Below are positions 34,275 through 43,399 of a stretch of DNA of 64,000 bases, in pieces. Where the stretch lies: the NCBI RefSeq assembly GCF_018131225.1, contig NZ_JAFCMM010000004.1:682001-746000 (forward strand). The letters run 5' to 3'. This DNA comes from Bradyrhizobium sp. U87765 SZCCT0048. GTDB taxonomy: Bacteria > Pseudomonadota > Alphaproteobacteria > Rhizobiales > Xanthobacteraceae. A program made the translations under genes and the position numbers. Numbering within the stretch: the stretch's first letter is position 1; each line of letters begins with the position of its first letter. The notes beneath the pieces were generated by a model that was not told the origin of the DNA, searched no databases, and saw only the letters and a list, made by a program, of their open reading frames with translations.

Positions 34275-36891
34275 TCACAATCCTCTGTGGAACAACGATA
34301 ATCTTGCGCGGGGCGGCCCCGTTCAGCGCCCGTTTTACCTCATCGAGAGCCAAAACGGCAGCTTCGATTTCGCCACTGGCTGCATTTCGGCCGACTGTGA
34401 CATCGGCGCGCTTGCGGCCGTTGACCTGAACGGGAAGCGTGATGGTGTCTTCCACCAGCAGCTCCGGCTCGAGCGTCGGCCAGGCCGCCTCGGAGACCAG
34501 TCCTGTTTCGCCCAGCGCAGCCCAGCACTCCTCGGCCAGATGCGGCATCATCGGCTGGAACAGTGACACCAGGATCACGGCGGCTTCATGGGCGGCCCAC
34601 GCGAGATCCGGCGTCACTTCGCCGGCGGTCACCTTGCCGAGCACCTCGGCGAAGGTATTCGAGAACTCCCGGATGTGGGCGAGGCAGACGTTGAAGTGCA
34701 GCTTCTCGATGCCCCCGGACACCTTGTCGAGCGCGCCATGGGCCGCCTTGCGGATCGCCAGCGCGTCCTCGCCGAAGGCGTTGGGCCGGCCGGCGGGACG
34801 GTTCTTGCCGGCTTCGGCGGCGTCGTTGACCAGACGCCACAACCGCTGCACGAACCGCGATGCGCCCTGGACGCGCTCCTCGCTCCAGATCACGTCACGA
34901 TCGGGCGGCGAATCCGACAGCATGAACCAGCGCGCAGTGTCGGCGCCGTAGGTCGCAATGATGTCGTCGGGGTCGACCGTGTTGCGCTTCGACTTCGACA
35001 TCTTCTCGATCGAACCGATGGTGATCGGCTCGCCGGTCGCGATCAGGATGGCGCGGCGGCTGTCGCCGTCGGCCTCGATGCGGATGTCGGCCGGGAAGAC
35101 GAACGTGCCGTCGGCCTTGCGATAGGTCTCGTGGACGACCATGCCCTGGGTGAATAGGCCTGCGAACGGCTCGTCGAGGCCGATATGCCCTGTCGCCTTC
35201 ATCGCGCGGGTGAAGAAACGGCTGTAGAGCAGATGCAGGATCGCGTGCTCGACGCCGCCGATATACTGGTTCACCGGCATCCAGGCGTCGGCGACGGCCC
35301 GATCGGTCGGCGCGTCGGTCAGCGTCGGATCGGTGAAGCGCGCAAAGTACCAGGACGAGTCGACGAAGGTGTCCATGGTGTCGGTCTCGCGCCGGCCCGG
35401 CTTGCCGCATTGCGGGCAGGGCACGTTGCGCCAGGTCGCATGACGGTCGAGCGGATTACCCGGCCGGTCGAACTCGATGTCGTCGGGCAACTGGACCGGC
35501 AGATCCTTGACGGGGACCGGCACGCTGCCGCAGTCGTCGCAATGAATGATCGGGATCGGGCAGCCCCAATAGCGCTGGCGCGAGATGCCCCAGTCGCGCA
35601 GGCGGAAATTGACCTGGCGCTTGGCCACCGGATGGCCCGCGAGCTTCTCATTCTCCAGCCGCGATGCGACCTGCTCCTTGGCGTCCGCGATGGTCAGGCC
35701 ATCGAGGAAGCGCGAGTTGATCATGCGGCCATCGCCGTCATAGGCGGTGTCGGTGATGACGAAGGTCTTGGGATCCTGGCCTTCGGGGCACACCACCGGG
35801 ATGTTGCCGAGACCGTACTTGTTGACGAAGTCGAGGTCGCGCTGGTCGTGCGCCGGACAGCCGAAGATGGCGCCGGTGCCGTAATCCATCAGCACGAAGT
35901 TGGCGACATAGACCGGCAGCGTCCAGCTCGGGTCGAGCGGATGCACGGCACGGATGCCGGTGTCGAAACCCTGCTTCTCGGCGGTGTCGATCGCGGCCTG
36001 GGCGGTGCCGGTGCGACGGCACTCCTCGATGAACGCGGCGAGCGCCGGGTTGGTCTTCGCGACGTCGTTGGCCAGCGGATGGTCCGGCGACAGCGCGACG
36101 AACTTGGCGCCGAACAGCGTGTCCGGACGGGTGGTGAACACTTCGACTTCGCGCGCGGCCGTCGTCGTCGACGCGGCATCGAGCGCGAAGCGGATCAGCA
36201 GGCCCTCGGAGCGGCCGATCCAGTTGCGCTGCATGGTGCGCACCTTGTCCGGCCAGCGGTCGAGCGTGTCGAGCGCGGCCAGCAGCTCTTCGGAATAGTC
36301 GCTGATCTTGAAGAACCACTGCACCAGCTCGCGCTGCTCGACGAGCGCGCCCGAACGCCAGCCGCGGCCGTCGATCACCTGCTCGTTGGCGAGCACGGTC
36401 TGGTCGACCGGGTCCCAGTTGACCTTGGATTTCTTGCGCTCCACGAGCCCGGCTTCGAGGAAGTCCAGGAACATGCGCTGCTGGTGCTTGTAATAGCTGG
36501 GATCGCAGGTCGCGACCTCGCGCGACCAGTCGAGCGACAGGCCCATCGAGCGCAGCTGCGCCTTCATGGTGGCGATGTTCTCGTAGGTCCAGTTCTTGGG
36601 ATGGACCTTGTTGGCCATCGCGGCGTTTTCCGCCGGCATGCCGAACGCGTCCCAGCCCATGGGGTGCAGCACGTTGAAGCCGCGGGCGCGCTTGTAGCGC
36701 GCCACCACGTCGCCCATGGTGTAGTTGCGGACATGGCCCATGTGGATGCGCCCCGACGGATAGGGGAACATCTCGAGGACGTAATATTTGGGCCGCGGGT
36801 CGTCGTTGACCGTGGTGAAGATGGCGCGGTCGTCCCAGATGCGCTGCCAGCGCTGTTCGGCGTCGCGGGCGTTGTAGCGTTCGTTGGTCAT
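34261..36891 (-). CDS. leuS: Leucyl-tRNA synthetase
   Basis: Class I aminoacyl-tRNA synthetase. The protein has 876 residues. The HIGH-type motif is PYPSGRIHMGHVRNY near residue 44 and the KMSKS motif is EKMSKSKRNTVDPD. An editing domain lies about 230-430, and GTTGxxGxPAHDQRDLDF-like sequence (GAIFGCPAHDQRD) is present. It is the first gene of leuS-lptE-holA and is preceded by a leader with a strong inverted repeat. Confidence 0.98.
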   Translation of the reverse strand: MTNERYNARDAEQRWQRIWDDRAIFTTVNDDPRPKYYVLEMFPYPSGRIHMGHVRNYTMGDVVARYKRARGFNVLHPMGWDAFGMPAENAAMANKVHPKNWTYENIATMKAQLRSMGLSLDWSREVATCDPSYYKHQQRMFLDFLEAGLVERKKSKVNWDPVDQTVLANEQVIDGRGWRSGALVEQRELVQWFFKISDYSEELLAALDTLDRWPDKVRTMQRNWIGRSEGLLIRFALDAASTTTAAREVEVFTTRPDTLFGAKFVALSPDHPLANDVAKTNPALAAFIEECRRTGTAQAAIDTAEKQGFDTGIRAVHPLDPSWTLPVYVANFVLMDYGTGAIFGCPAHDQRDLDFVNKYGLGNIPVVCPEGQDPKTFVITDTAYDGDGRMINSRFLDGLTIADAKEQVASRLENEKLAGHPVAKRQVNFRLRDWGISRQRYWGCPIPIIHCDDCGSVPVPVKDLPVQLPDDIEFDRPGNPLDRHATWRNVPCPQCGKPGRRETDTMDTFVDSSWYFARFTDPTLTDAPTDRAVADAWMPVNQYIGGVEHAILHLLYSRFFTRAMKATGHIGLDEPFAGLFTQGMVVHETYRKADGTFVFPADIRIEADGDSRRAILIATGEPITIGSIEKMSKSKRNTVDPDDIIATYGADTARWFMLSDSPPDRDVIWSEERVQGASRFVQRLWRLVNDAAEAGKNRPAGRPNAFGEDALAIRKAAHGALDKVSGGIEKLHFNVCLAHIREFSNTFAEVLGKVTAGEVTPDLAWAAHEAAVILVSLFQPMMPHLAEECWAALGETGLVSEAAWPTLEPELLVEDTITLPVQVNGRKRADVTVGRNAASGEIEAAVLALDEVKRALNGAAPRKIIVVPQRIVNVVA

Positions 36892-37035
36892 CGGCAGTCT
36901 TTTTGCGTCCGTCGTCAGTCTGTCGGGGCTCTCGCGCGGGTGGATCCGACGCCCATGCCGGCCTGGCCGGCAGTCCGTCGTCCGGGCGGCAAATCCAGAC
37001 CCGCACGGGAAACATCATGATGCCGTTGGTCCGGC

Positions 37036-37082
37036 GGTTCTGACGTTCGCACCGCAGGCGAAGGGAGGCGAACGTCAGAACC
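37036..37082 (-). repeat. Perfect 15-bp inverted repeat in the leuS leader
   Basis: GGTTCTGACGTTCGC (37036-37050) and GCGAACGTCAGAACC (37068-37082) are exact reverse complements around a 17-base spacer. It lies 145 bases upstream of leuS and downstream of the diguanylate cyclase gene. There is no T-run on either side, so it is not a standard terminator. A second, shorter palindrome (GGGGGCC-GAATC-GGCCCCC) lies at 37139-37157. Confidence 0.8.
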
Positions 37083-37176
37083 GGGACACCGGGGGCGGCC
37101 GACTAGGACATGAAAGAGTGCGGCGGGTCAATGTTTTAGGGGGCCGAATCGGCCCCCGAGGGCGTTTTCGGGAACC

Positions 37177-38844
37177 TCAGCCGACCATCGATACCGCCGG
37201 GGCGCCGGGCCGGGCCAGGCCATGCTCGACCACCTGGTTGCGGCCCTGGCGCTTGGCGGCGTAGAGGGCGGCGTCGGCGGCTTCGATCAGCTCGGCAGGG
37301 AGCTGTTCGGCGTTCGGGGTCACCATGCAGACGCCGACACTGACGGTCACGTGGCCGTGTTCGCTCATGATGTGCGGAATCGACAGGCCAGCCACCGCCT
37401 CGCGGATGATTTCGCCGACCTCGACCGCCCGGGCGCCATCGACGCCCGGCAGCACCAGGCAGAATTCCTCGCCGCCATAGCGGGCCGCAAAACCCTGGGT
37501 CTCGTTGGCGATGCGGGCGAGGGTCTCGCCGACCCGGCCGAGGCAGGCGTCGCCCTCGGGATGGCCGTAGCTGTCGTTGAACAGCTTGAAGTGGTCAACG
37601 TCGATCATCATCAGCGCCAGCCGGCCGTCGACCTGCTGCATCTTCAGCCATTCGAATTCGAGGCGGCTCTGGAAGCCGCGGCGATTGGCGAGGCCCGACA
37701 CCATGTCGACCGAGGCCATCACCGTAAGGCGGTCGTTATTGGCAATGAGGTCGCGCTCGCGTTCGGCGAGCTGCGCGGCCATGCCGTTGAAGGCGCTGGC
37801 GAGCGGCTTGAACTCGGCGGGCAGGGTATCGGCGGTGGCGCGCGCCGACAGGTCGCCCCGGCCGAAGCGATTGGCCATGCTGGTCATGGTGCGGATCGGC
37901 CGGATGATGAACTGCTCGCCGACCAGCCAGGCGCCGAGCAGCGCCAACAGGCTGATGAAGGCGAGCTGGACGTAAGCCTTCTGGATGTCGCGGTTGATCG
38001 GCGCCAGCATCGCGTCGTGATCGATGGTGACCAGCAGCCGCGCGTCGGTGCCGGACAGGCGCACGAATGTGATGAACTTCCTGACGCCGTTGACCATGAC
38101 CGACGTCGAGCCGACATCGGTGCCCTCGACGGCCTGCGGCTCGATGCCCTTGTACGGCCGTCCGGCGATGTCCTGGCCGTTCGGCTGTGCGGCAAGCACG
38201 GTGCCCTTGCCGTCGATCAGCACGGCTTCGACGCCGGGGCGCTCGCCGAGGTTTGACATCAGCCTAGCCATCCAGTCGACATTGAGGCCGGCGATAATCA
38301 CCGACGGTTCGCCGCCTTCGACCGCCGAGGTCGGATAGTTCGCCAGCAGCAGCGGCTTGCCGTTGAGCCGGCTCGGAATGAGGTCGCTGAGCACGAAACC
38401 GTGCGTCTCCAGCGTCTTCTGGTAGTAGGGCCGGTCGGTGATATCGAGGCCGACATAGGTCGGCGCCGTCGAGCAGGTGATGCGGCCATTGGGGCCGACC
38501 ACCGACAGGCTGGTGATCCATGGCATCTCGACCCGCAGGCTGGCGCGCAGGATCGCGCAGCTGCGTCCGGTCTGCTCGGAGGCGACATGGATGTAGGCGG
38601 TCGAACGCAGCATCGCCTCGACCGAGGAAATCACCTCGCGCTGGGCCGCTGCATTGTGACGGGCAAGCTTGACCAGTTCGTCGGTCGCCGCGGTGAACTG
38701 GTTGCTGCGGGCGTTCTCCAGCACCATCACGCGGTCCAGCATCAGCGGGACCACGAGAATCAGCGCTAGGATCACGAGGCGCGCGCGAATGCCGAGCAGC
38801 GCCTTCAGCCTTGACGTCGCGCTGCCGAGATGACTACCAGACAC
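37177..38844 (-). CDS. Membrane-bound diguanylate cyclase (dCACHE-HAMP-GGDEF)
   Basis: A 555-residue protein that should make cyclic di-GMP. The first membrane helix is about residues 17-40; a periplasmic double-CACHE sensor (about 42-285, with DITDRPYYQKT) follows; the second helix is about 287-308, then HAMP to about 360 and a GGDEF domain from about 390. The active site reads GGEEF, so it is likely active. The RxxD product-inhibition site expected five residues before it is absent (QGFAAR). The start is a GTG. It diverges from the PLPBP gene. Confidence 0.93.
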   Translation of the reverse strand: MSGSHLGSATSRLKALLGIRARLVILALILVVPLMLDRVMVLENARSNQFTAATDELVKLARHNAAAQREVISSVEAMLRSTAYIHVASEQTGRSCAILRASLRVEMPWITSLSVVGPNGRITCSTAPTYVGLDITDRPYYQKTLETHGFVLSDLIPSRLNGKPLLLANYPTSAVEGGEPSVIIAGLNVDWMARLMSNLGERPGVEAVLIDGKGTVLAAQPNGQDIAGRPYKGIEPQAVEGTDVGSTSVMVNGVRKFITFVRLSGTDARLLVTIDHDAMLAPINRDIQKAYVQLAFISLLALLGAWLVGEQFIIRPIRTMTSMANRFGRGDLSARATADTLPAEFKPLASAFNGMAAQLAERERDLIANNDRLTVMASVDMVSGLANRRGFQSRLEFEWLKMQQVDGRLALMMIDVDHFKLFNDSYGHPEGDACLGRVGETLARIANETQGFAARYGGEEFCLVLPGVDGARAVEVGEIIREAVAGLSIPHIMSEHGHVTVSVGVCMVTPNAEQLPAELIEAADAALYAAKRQGRNQVVEHGLARPGAPAVSMVG

Positions 38845-38958
38845 CAGCGTTCTCCCCCTTGCCCCGTGGCGCAGCTATACGGCGGGGGAACTCAAAATCG
38901 CTTTCCAACTTTCGCTAAAATTTGAGCTACCTTCAAAATTCAAGAAACGATTGACGTC

Positions 38959-39666
38959 ATGGCCGGCCCGGACCCGCAAACCTTAACCGCTTCTTCACCA
39001 AGCGGCCTCGCCATCGTCGAGCGCGAGATCGCGCTCGCGTGCCGCGACGCCGGTCGCGAACGCGCCTCGGTCACGCTGATCGCCGTCTCCAAGACCTTCG
39101 ACGCCCCCGATATCGCGCCGGTGATTGCCGCGGGTCAGCGCGTGTTCGGCGAGAATCGCGTGCAGGAAGCCAGGACGAAGTGGCCGCCGCTCACCGCGGC
39201 GCAGCCCGACATCGCGCTGCATCTCATCGGTCCACTGCAATCGAACAAGGCGAAGGAAGCGGTCGCGCTGTTCGACGCGATCCATTCGGTCGACCGGCCG
39301 AGCCTGTGTGAGGCGCTCGCAAAGGAAATCGACAGGCAGGCGCGCCAGCCGCAGCTGTTCGTGCAGCTCAATACCGGCGAGGAGCCGCAGAAGGCCGGCA
39401 TCGCGCCGCAGGACGCCGACGATTTCATCGCGCGCTGCCGCACCGTCTACGGCCTGTCGATCGCGGGCCTGATGTGCATTCCGCCGGTGGAGGATGCGCC
39501 GGGGCCGCATTTCGCGCTGACCGCGAAGATCGCCGCACGCAACGGCCTGAAGCTGCTGTCGATGGGCATGAGCGCGGATTTCGCGGTCGCGATCCAGTTC
39601 GGCGCCACCCATGTACGGGTCGGCTCCGCGATCTTCGGCCACCGGCCGCCGCTCACTGCCCGATAG
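38959..39666 (+). CDS. YggS/PLPBP-family pyridoxal phosphate homeostasis protein
   Basis: Binds pyridoxal 5'-phosphate and balances B6 vitamers and amino acid pools; no enzyme reaction is known. The protein has 235 residues with VTLIAVSKTFDAPDI (PLP Lys in SK), FGENRVQEA, HLIGPLQSNKAKEA and LSMGMSADF. Its last 14 bases overlap the end of the convergent YkuD gene. Confidence 0.93.
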   Translation: MAGPDPQTLTASSPSGLAIVEREIALACRDAGRERASVTLIAVSKTFDAPDIAPVIAAGQRVFGENRVQEARTKWPPLTAAQPDIALHLIGPLQSNKAKEAVALFDAIHSVDRPSLCEALAKEIDRQARQPQLFVQLNTGEEPQKAGIAPQDADDFIARCRTVYGLSIAGLMCIPPVEDAPGPHFALTAKIAARNGLKLLSMGMSADFAVAIQFGATHVRVGSAIFGHRPPLTAR

Positions 39667-40225
39667 CGATTCGCGTTCGCGGGCCGAGGCGCGCGAGCAG
39701 CCGCAGCAGCGCGGCCTGCGTCATCGCCACGCATCCGGCCGTCGGGCCGAAGTTCGGCCGCGCCAGATGCAGGAACACGGCACTGCCGCGCCCGGCCACC
39801 CGTGGACGGGTGTTGTGGTCGATCTCGACGATGAAATCATAGAGGTGGTCCGCGCGCCGCAGGTGGTCGCCCGGGGCGTCCACTGCGCGGCGGACCGCCT
39901 GGTTGTAGTGGCGGCTGCGCGGGTCCTCGTCCCAGGCGTCGGTCGGCGTGATCGCCCGGACCGGCAGGAAGGTTTTCGGGCGCGGATGGCGGTCTGCCCG
40001 GTACCACAGCCGCAGCGGGCGGAAGACGCCGCGGGGGGTCCCGCCGTCGCCCTCGCGCTTGTCGGCCCTGATTCCGCCACGGCCGAGGGCCACAGGAATG
40101 ACCTGCCCGTCGACCCTGAGCCAGCCCCGGTTCGGATGACCTGCGGCGGCGCGCACGGCGACCACGGCCACTGGCCGATCACGCTTCGGTGTTCGATAAG
40201 TGATTGGAAAATCGTGTGTTCCCAT
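39653..40225 (-). CDS. YkuD-domain protein (L,D-transpeptidase-like)
   Basis: 190 residues from the ATG at 40225. The YkuD signature HLARPNFGPTAGCVAM near the C terminus carries the catalytic His and Cys. These enzymes cross-link peptidoglycan or attach proteins to it, but this protein shows no signal peptide or membrane helix from any plausible start. It belongs to the short YkuD group whose site of action is unclear. The frame is open to 40264, but the ATG at 40225 is preferred. It diverges from the response-regulator gene. Confidence 0.85.
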   Translation of the reverse strand: MGTHDFPITYRTPKRDRPVAVVAVRAAAGHPNRGWLRVDGQVIPVALGRGGIRADKREGDGGTPRGVFRPLRLWYRADRHPRPKTFLPVRAITPTDAWDEDPRSRHYNQAVRRAVDAPGDHLRRADHLYDFIVEIDHNTRPRVAGRGSAVFLHLARPNFGPTAGCVAMTQAALLRLLARLGPRTRIAIGQ

Positions 40226-40309
40226 GCGAGCCGATAACTCTACCTTGCACTTTGGGCGGCACATGCTCTATTCCGGCAGCAAGCCCGCCAACTCGAAGGA
40301 TTGGACGCA

Positions 40310-40996
40310 ATGGCGAATGCCCGCAAGATCCTGATCGTTGATGACGACACCGATCTCCGCGAGGCGTTGGTGGAGCAACTGTCGCTGCACGAGGAATTCG
40401 AAGCCTCGGCGGTCGATACCGGCGCCAAGGGCGCCCAGGCCGCCAAGGCCAACACCCCCGATCTCGTGCTGATGGATGTCGGCCTGCCGGACACCGACGG
40501 GCGCGAGGTGGTGCGCAGCCTGCGCAAGGGTGGCTTCAAGTCGCCGATCATCATGCTCACCGGCCACGATACCGATTCGGACACCATCCTGGGTCTGGAA
40601 TCCGGCGCCAACGACTACGTGGTCAAGCCGTTCCGCTTCGCGGTGCTGCTGGCGCGCATCCGTGCTCAGTTGCGCCAGCACGAGGCCAGCGAGGATGCGG
40701 TTTTCTCGGTCGGCCCCTACAGCTTCCGGCCCGGCTCCAAGATGCTGACCGCCACCAACGGCAAGAAGGTGCGTCTCACCGAGAAGGAAACCGCGATCCT
40801 GCGGTTTCTGTACCGGGCCGGCCAGCAGCCGGTGTCGCGCGAGACCCTGCTGCAGGAGGTCTGGGGCTACAATTCCGGTGTCACCACGCACACGCTGGAA
40901 ACGCACATCTACCGGCTGCGCCAGAAGATCGAGCGCGATGCCGCCACCCCCGAGATCCTGGTGACGGAATCGGGCGGCTACAAGCTGGTGCCGTGA
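40310..40996 (+). CDS. OmpR-family response regulator (orphan)
   Basis: 228 residues. The receiver domain has ILIVDDDTD and LVLMDVGLPD with the phospho-acceptor near Asp56, plus MLTGHDTDSD and VVKPF. The winged-helix DNA-binding domain ends ETHIYRLRQKIE and TESGGYKLVP. The ATG at 40310 follows GAAGGA by 9 bases; the in-frame TTG at 40301 is less likely. No histidine kinase is adjacent, so its partner is elsewhere or unknown. Confidence 0.93.
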   Translation: MANARKILIVDDDTDLREALVEQLSLHEEFEASAVDTGAKGAQAAKANTPDLVLMDVGLPDTDGREVVRSLRKGGFKSPIIMLTGHDTDSDTILGLESGANDYVVKPFRFAVLLARIRAQLRQHEASEDAVFSVGPYSFRPGSKMLTATNGKKVRLTEKETAILRFLYRAGQQPVSRETLLQEVWGYNSGVTTHTLETHIYRLRQKIERDAATPEILVTESGGYKLVP

Positions 40997-41075
40997 TACG
41001 ATTCGGAGCATGATTCGCTCCGCCGGCCGCGGCCTCCGGCCTGGACCGGCGTGAGCTCCGATCGCACGGTCCTGG

Positions 41076-41522
41076 ATGTCGATTGACGATGATGTTGCCC
41101 TGTTCGAGCGGGTCCCGACGCTGCGGTTGTTGGGGCGCGAAGCGCTGCGCAATCTCGCCTTCGGCTCCGAACAGCGCGATGTCGCGCGCAACGAGATTCT
41201 GTTTCGCGTCGGCGATACCGCCGATGCAGGTTTCGTGGTGCAGAGCGGCGCGTTCCGGGTCAGCGCCGAGGACGGCAGCCAGCATGAGCTGATCGCCGGG
41301 CCCGGCGCGCTGATCGGCGAGCTGGCGCTGATCGTGCCGATGCAGCGGCCATCGACCGTCACCGCGGTCGAGAGTTCGTCGGCGATCCGGATTTCCCGAA
41401 GTCTGTTCCAGCGCGTGCTCGAGGCGCATCCCGATGCGGCGTTGCGCCTGCGCGATGAGATCGCCGGGCGCACCAGCCAGTTCGCCAGCGACATCCTGCT
41501 GATCAGCGGCAAGCTGAGCTGA
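41076..41522 (+). CDS. Cyclic nucleotide-binding (CNB) domain protein, single domain
   Basis: 148 residues that make up only a CNB fold: a front strand set around EILFRVGDTADAGFVVQSG and a phosphate-binding cassette-like stretch ALIGELALIVPMQRPSTV. The cassette contains the Glu of GE-A and Arg of RPSTV that bind cyclic nucleotide in CAP-type domains. No DNA-binding helix follows, unlike CRP/FNR regulators, so it may signal through a partner. It lies 79 bp after the orphan response regulator on the same strand. Confidence 0.87.
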   Translation: MSIDDDVALFERVPTLRLLGREALRNLAFGSEQRDVARNEILFRVGDTADAGFVVQSGAFRVSAEDGSQHELIAGPGALIGELALIVPMQRPSTVTAVESSSAIRISRSLFQRVLEAHPDAALRLRDEIAGRTSQFASDILLISGKLS

Positions 41523-41624
41523 CGGCGGCGCCATCGCGGGGAGGGTCCGACCAGGACGCTCGAGCATGACGATGTGAGGCTTGATCGATGTGATCCGTCG
41601 CCCCGAGCTGCAGCGCAGTCGCCG

Positions 41625-41667
41625 CTCATCCTTCGAGGCCCGGCGTTGCGGCGCGCCTCAGGATAAC
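41625..41667. repeat. Imperfect palindrome, probable dispersed intergenic repeat
   Basis: ATCCTTCGAGGC (41628-41639) faces GCCTCAGGAT (41655-41664), complementary apart from a 2-base bulge. It lies between the convergent CNB gene and xthA. I remember very similar TCATCCTTCGAG...CTCAGGATGA palindromes as abundant in Bradyrhizobium-type genomes; that is recollection, not a search. Confidence 0.55.
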
Positions 41668-41698
41668 GGATTGAATTTCAGCCCGAACCCACCACGCT

Positions 41699-42514
41699 TC
41701 AGACGTCGAGCGTCGTGCTCACCGGCACATGGTCGGACGGCCGCTCCCAGCCGCGCGCATCGCGGGTGATCGAGAAATCCAGGACCCGGTCGCCGAGGGC
41801 AGGCGACACCCAGATGTGGTCGAGCCGCCGTCCGCGGTTCGAGGCGACCCAGTCGGCGGCGCGATAGCTCCACCACGTGTAGATCTTTTCCGACATCGCG
41901 ATGCGCTGCCGCGCGACGTCGATCCATTGTCCGCGCGCCTGCACGCCGAGCAGCTTCTCGCATTCGATCGGGGTGTGCGACACCACATCGAGCAGCTGCC
42001 GATGCGACCACACGTCATGCTCATGGGGCGCGACGTTGAGATCGCCGACCAGAACATGACGATCGGTCGCGGTCGGATGCAGCGGATCGCACGCCTGCAT
42101 TTCGTCGAGAAACGCCAGCTTGTGGGCGAACTTCTCGTTCTGCGCCGGATCCGGAATGTCGCCGCCGGACGGAACGTAGAAGTTGTTCACGGTGAGCGGC
42201 GTCGCAAGGCCGGCGGCAGCGCCGAACGTCACCGCGACATGGCGGGCGTCGGGCTTGCCGCAGAAGCTGCGGGCATCACGCGACTCGAACGGCAGCCGTG
42301 AGACGATGGCGACGCCGTGGTAGCCCTTCTGGCCGTTGAGGGCGATATGCTCGTAGCCGAGGCGCTTGAGGCGTTTCAGCGGGAAGGCATCGTCCGGGCA
42401 CTTGGTTTCCTGCAGACACAGCACATCGGGCCGCACCGCCTTGATGAACTTCGCCACCAGCTCGATGCGCAGACGCACCGAGTTGATGTTCCAGGTGGTG
42501 AGCGTCAGACGCAT
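41699..42514 (-). CDS. xthA: Exodeoxyribonuclease III (AP endonuclease)
   Basis: Base-excision repair enzyme that cuts at abasic sites and degrades 3' ends. The protein has 271 residues. Motifs are LTTWNINSVRLR at the start, VLCLQETKCPD with the metal-binding Glu, LVGDLNVAPHEHD and RLDHIWVS; SDHVPV carries the catalytic Asp-His. It lies 42 bp downstream of the LolA-like gene in the conserved ftsK-lolA-xthA order. Confidence 0.97.
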   Translation of the reverse strand: MRLTLTTWNINSVRLRIELVAKFIKAVRPDVLCLQETKCPDDAFPLKRLKRLGYEHIALNGQKGYHGVAIVSRLPFESRDARSFCGKPDARHVAVTFGAAAGLATPLTVNNFYVPSGGDIPDPAQNEKFAHKLAFLDEMQACDPLHPTATDRHVLVGDLNVAPHEHDVWSHRQLLDVVSHTPIECEKLLGVQARGQWIDVARQRIAMSEKIYTWWSYRAADWVASNRGRRLDHIWVSPALGDRVLDFSITRDARGWERPSDHVPVSTTLDV

Positions 42515-42556
42515 GGGCGGTGGGAAAGATGAAGGCGGGCGGCGACCAGTCGGCCG

Positions 42557-43399
42557 CTATTGCGGATTGCGGTACTGATCGATCGCATAGTCGATCTTGA
42601 AGATGCCGGGATCGATCTTCCTGATGCTGTCGATATTGTAGATCGCGATCGTGGTGTCGTAGCCCTGCGGATCGGTGATGGTCCACTGCTTGAGCTGGTT
42701 GTCCTTGGCGCCGAGCATCAGCATCAGGCGGCTGGTGCCGACCAGCGGCTGCTTCTCCTCGATGGTGACGCTGACGAACATGTCGTCGGCGCTGACGCCG
42801 ACCACATTGGTGTCCTTCATCAGGTCGATGCGGTCGGACAGCAGGAAGCGCAGCGGCGTCTGCGACAGTGGATAGAGATCCTGTGTCGCGAGCTTGGTGT
42901 CGCGCACCACCACCGACGAGCCGTCGGCGATGATCGCGATCTTGCTCGGCGGATCGTATTCGAAGCGCACCTTGCCCGGCTTCTGGATGTAGAACGTGCC
43001 GGTGGAGCGCGTGCCGTCCGGGCCGACCTGCACGAAGTTGCCCGACAGGTTCTGCAGCGAGGACAGATAGCTGCTGATCTTCGCCGCCTGTGCGCGCTGG
43101 TTGGCGTCGAACGTGGTGAAGATGCTGGACACCGCGCGATTGCGCGGATCCGGAATCACCGGATCGGGCGGCGTCGCCGCGGCTGCGGCTGCCGGCGCGG
43201 CCGGTGTCACGGAGCGCACGGTCGATGCGACGCCGCCGTCGCGCGTCTTCGGCGCGGGCTTGGGCAGAGGGATCGCCTGGGCCATCGCGGCCGGCACCAG
43301 CACCGCCGCGAGCAGGGCGATGGTGACGCCGGTCGCGGCGCAACGCAGACGCGTGCCGCGCGCCGGTGCCGAGGAGGCCGATGGTCGATCTGCAATCAT
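42557..43399 (-). CDS. LolA-like outer-membrane lipoprotein carrier
   Basis: 280 residues from the ATG at 43399. A signal peptide (TGVTIALLAAVLVPAAMAQA) is followed by an Ala/Pro-rich linker and a LolA fold (about 105-280) with LQNLSGNFVQVGPDG, GTFYIQKPGKVRFEYDPPS and DLYPLSQTPLRFLL. LolA ferries lipoproteins across the periplasm from LolCDE. Position after ftsK agrees with the family. The long linker of about 50 residues before the domain is unusual compared with E. coli LolA. Confidence 0.88.
   Translation of the reverse strand: MIADRPSASSAPARGTRLRCAATGVTIALLAAVLVPAAMAQAIPLPKPAPKTRDGGVASTVRSVTPAAPAAAAAATPPDPVIPDPRNRAVSSIFTTFDANQRAQAAKISSYLSSLQNLSGNFVQVGPDGTRSTGTFYIQKPGKVRFEYDPPSKIAIIADGSSVVVRDTKLATQDLYPLSQTPLRFLLSDRIDLMKDTNVVGVSADDMFVSVTIEEKQPLVGTSRLMLMLGAKDNQLKQWTITDPQGYDTTIAIYNIDSIRKIDPGIFKIDYAIDQYRNPQ

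Noticed and set aside
35185..37020. 611-codon open frame on the plus strand
   Set aside because: Antisense to leuS, which is clearly the gene.
37036..37082. T-box or leucine attenuator upstream of leuS
   Set aside because: No T-box sequence, no leucine-codon leader peptide and no T-run after the stem; kept only as an unexplained inverted repeat.
40301..40309. TTG start for the response regulator
   Set aside because: The ATG at 40310 has a better-spaced ribosome site and the normal receiver-domain N terminus.
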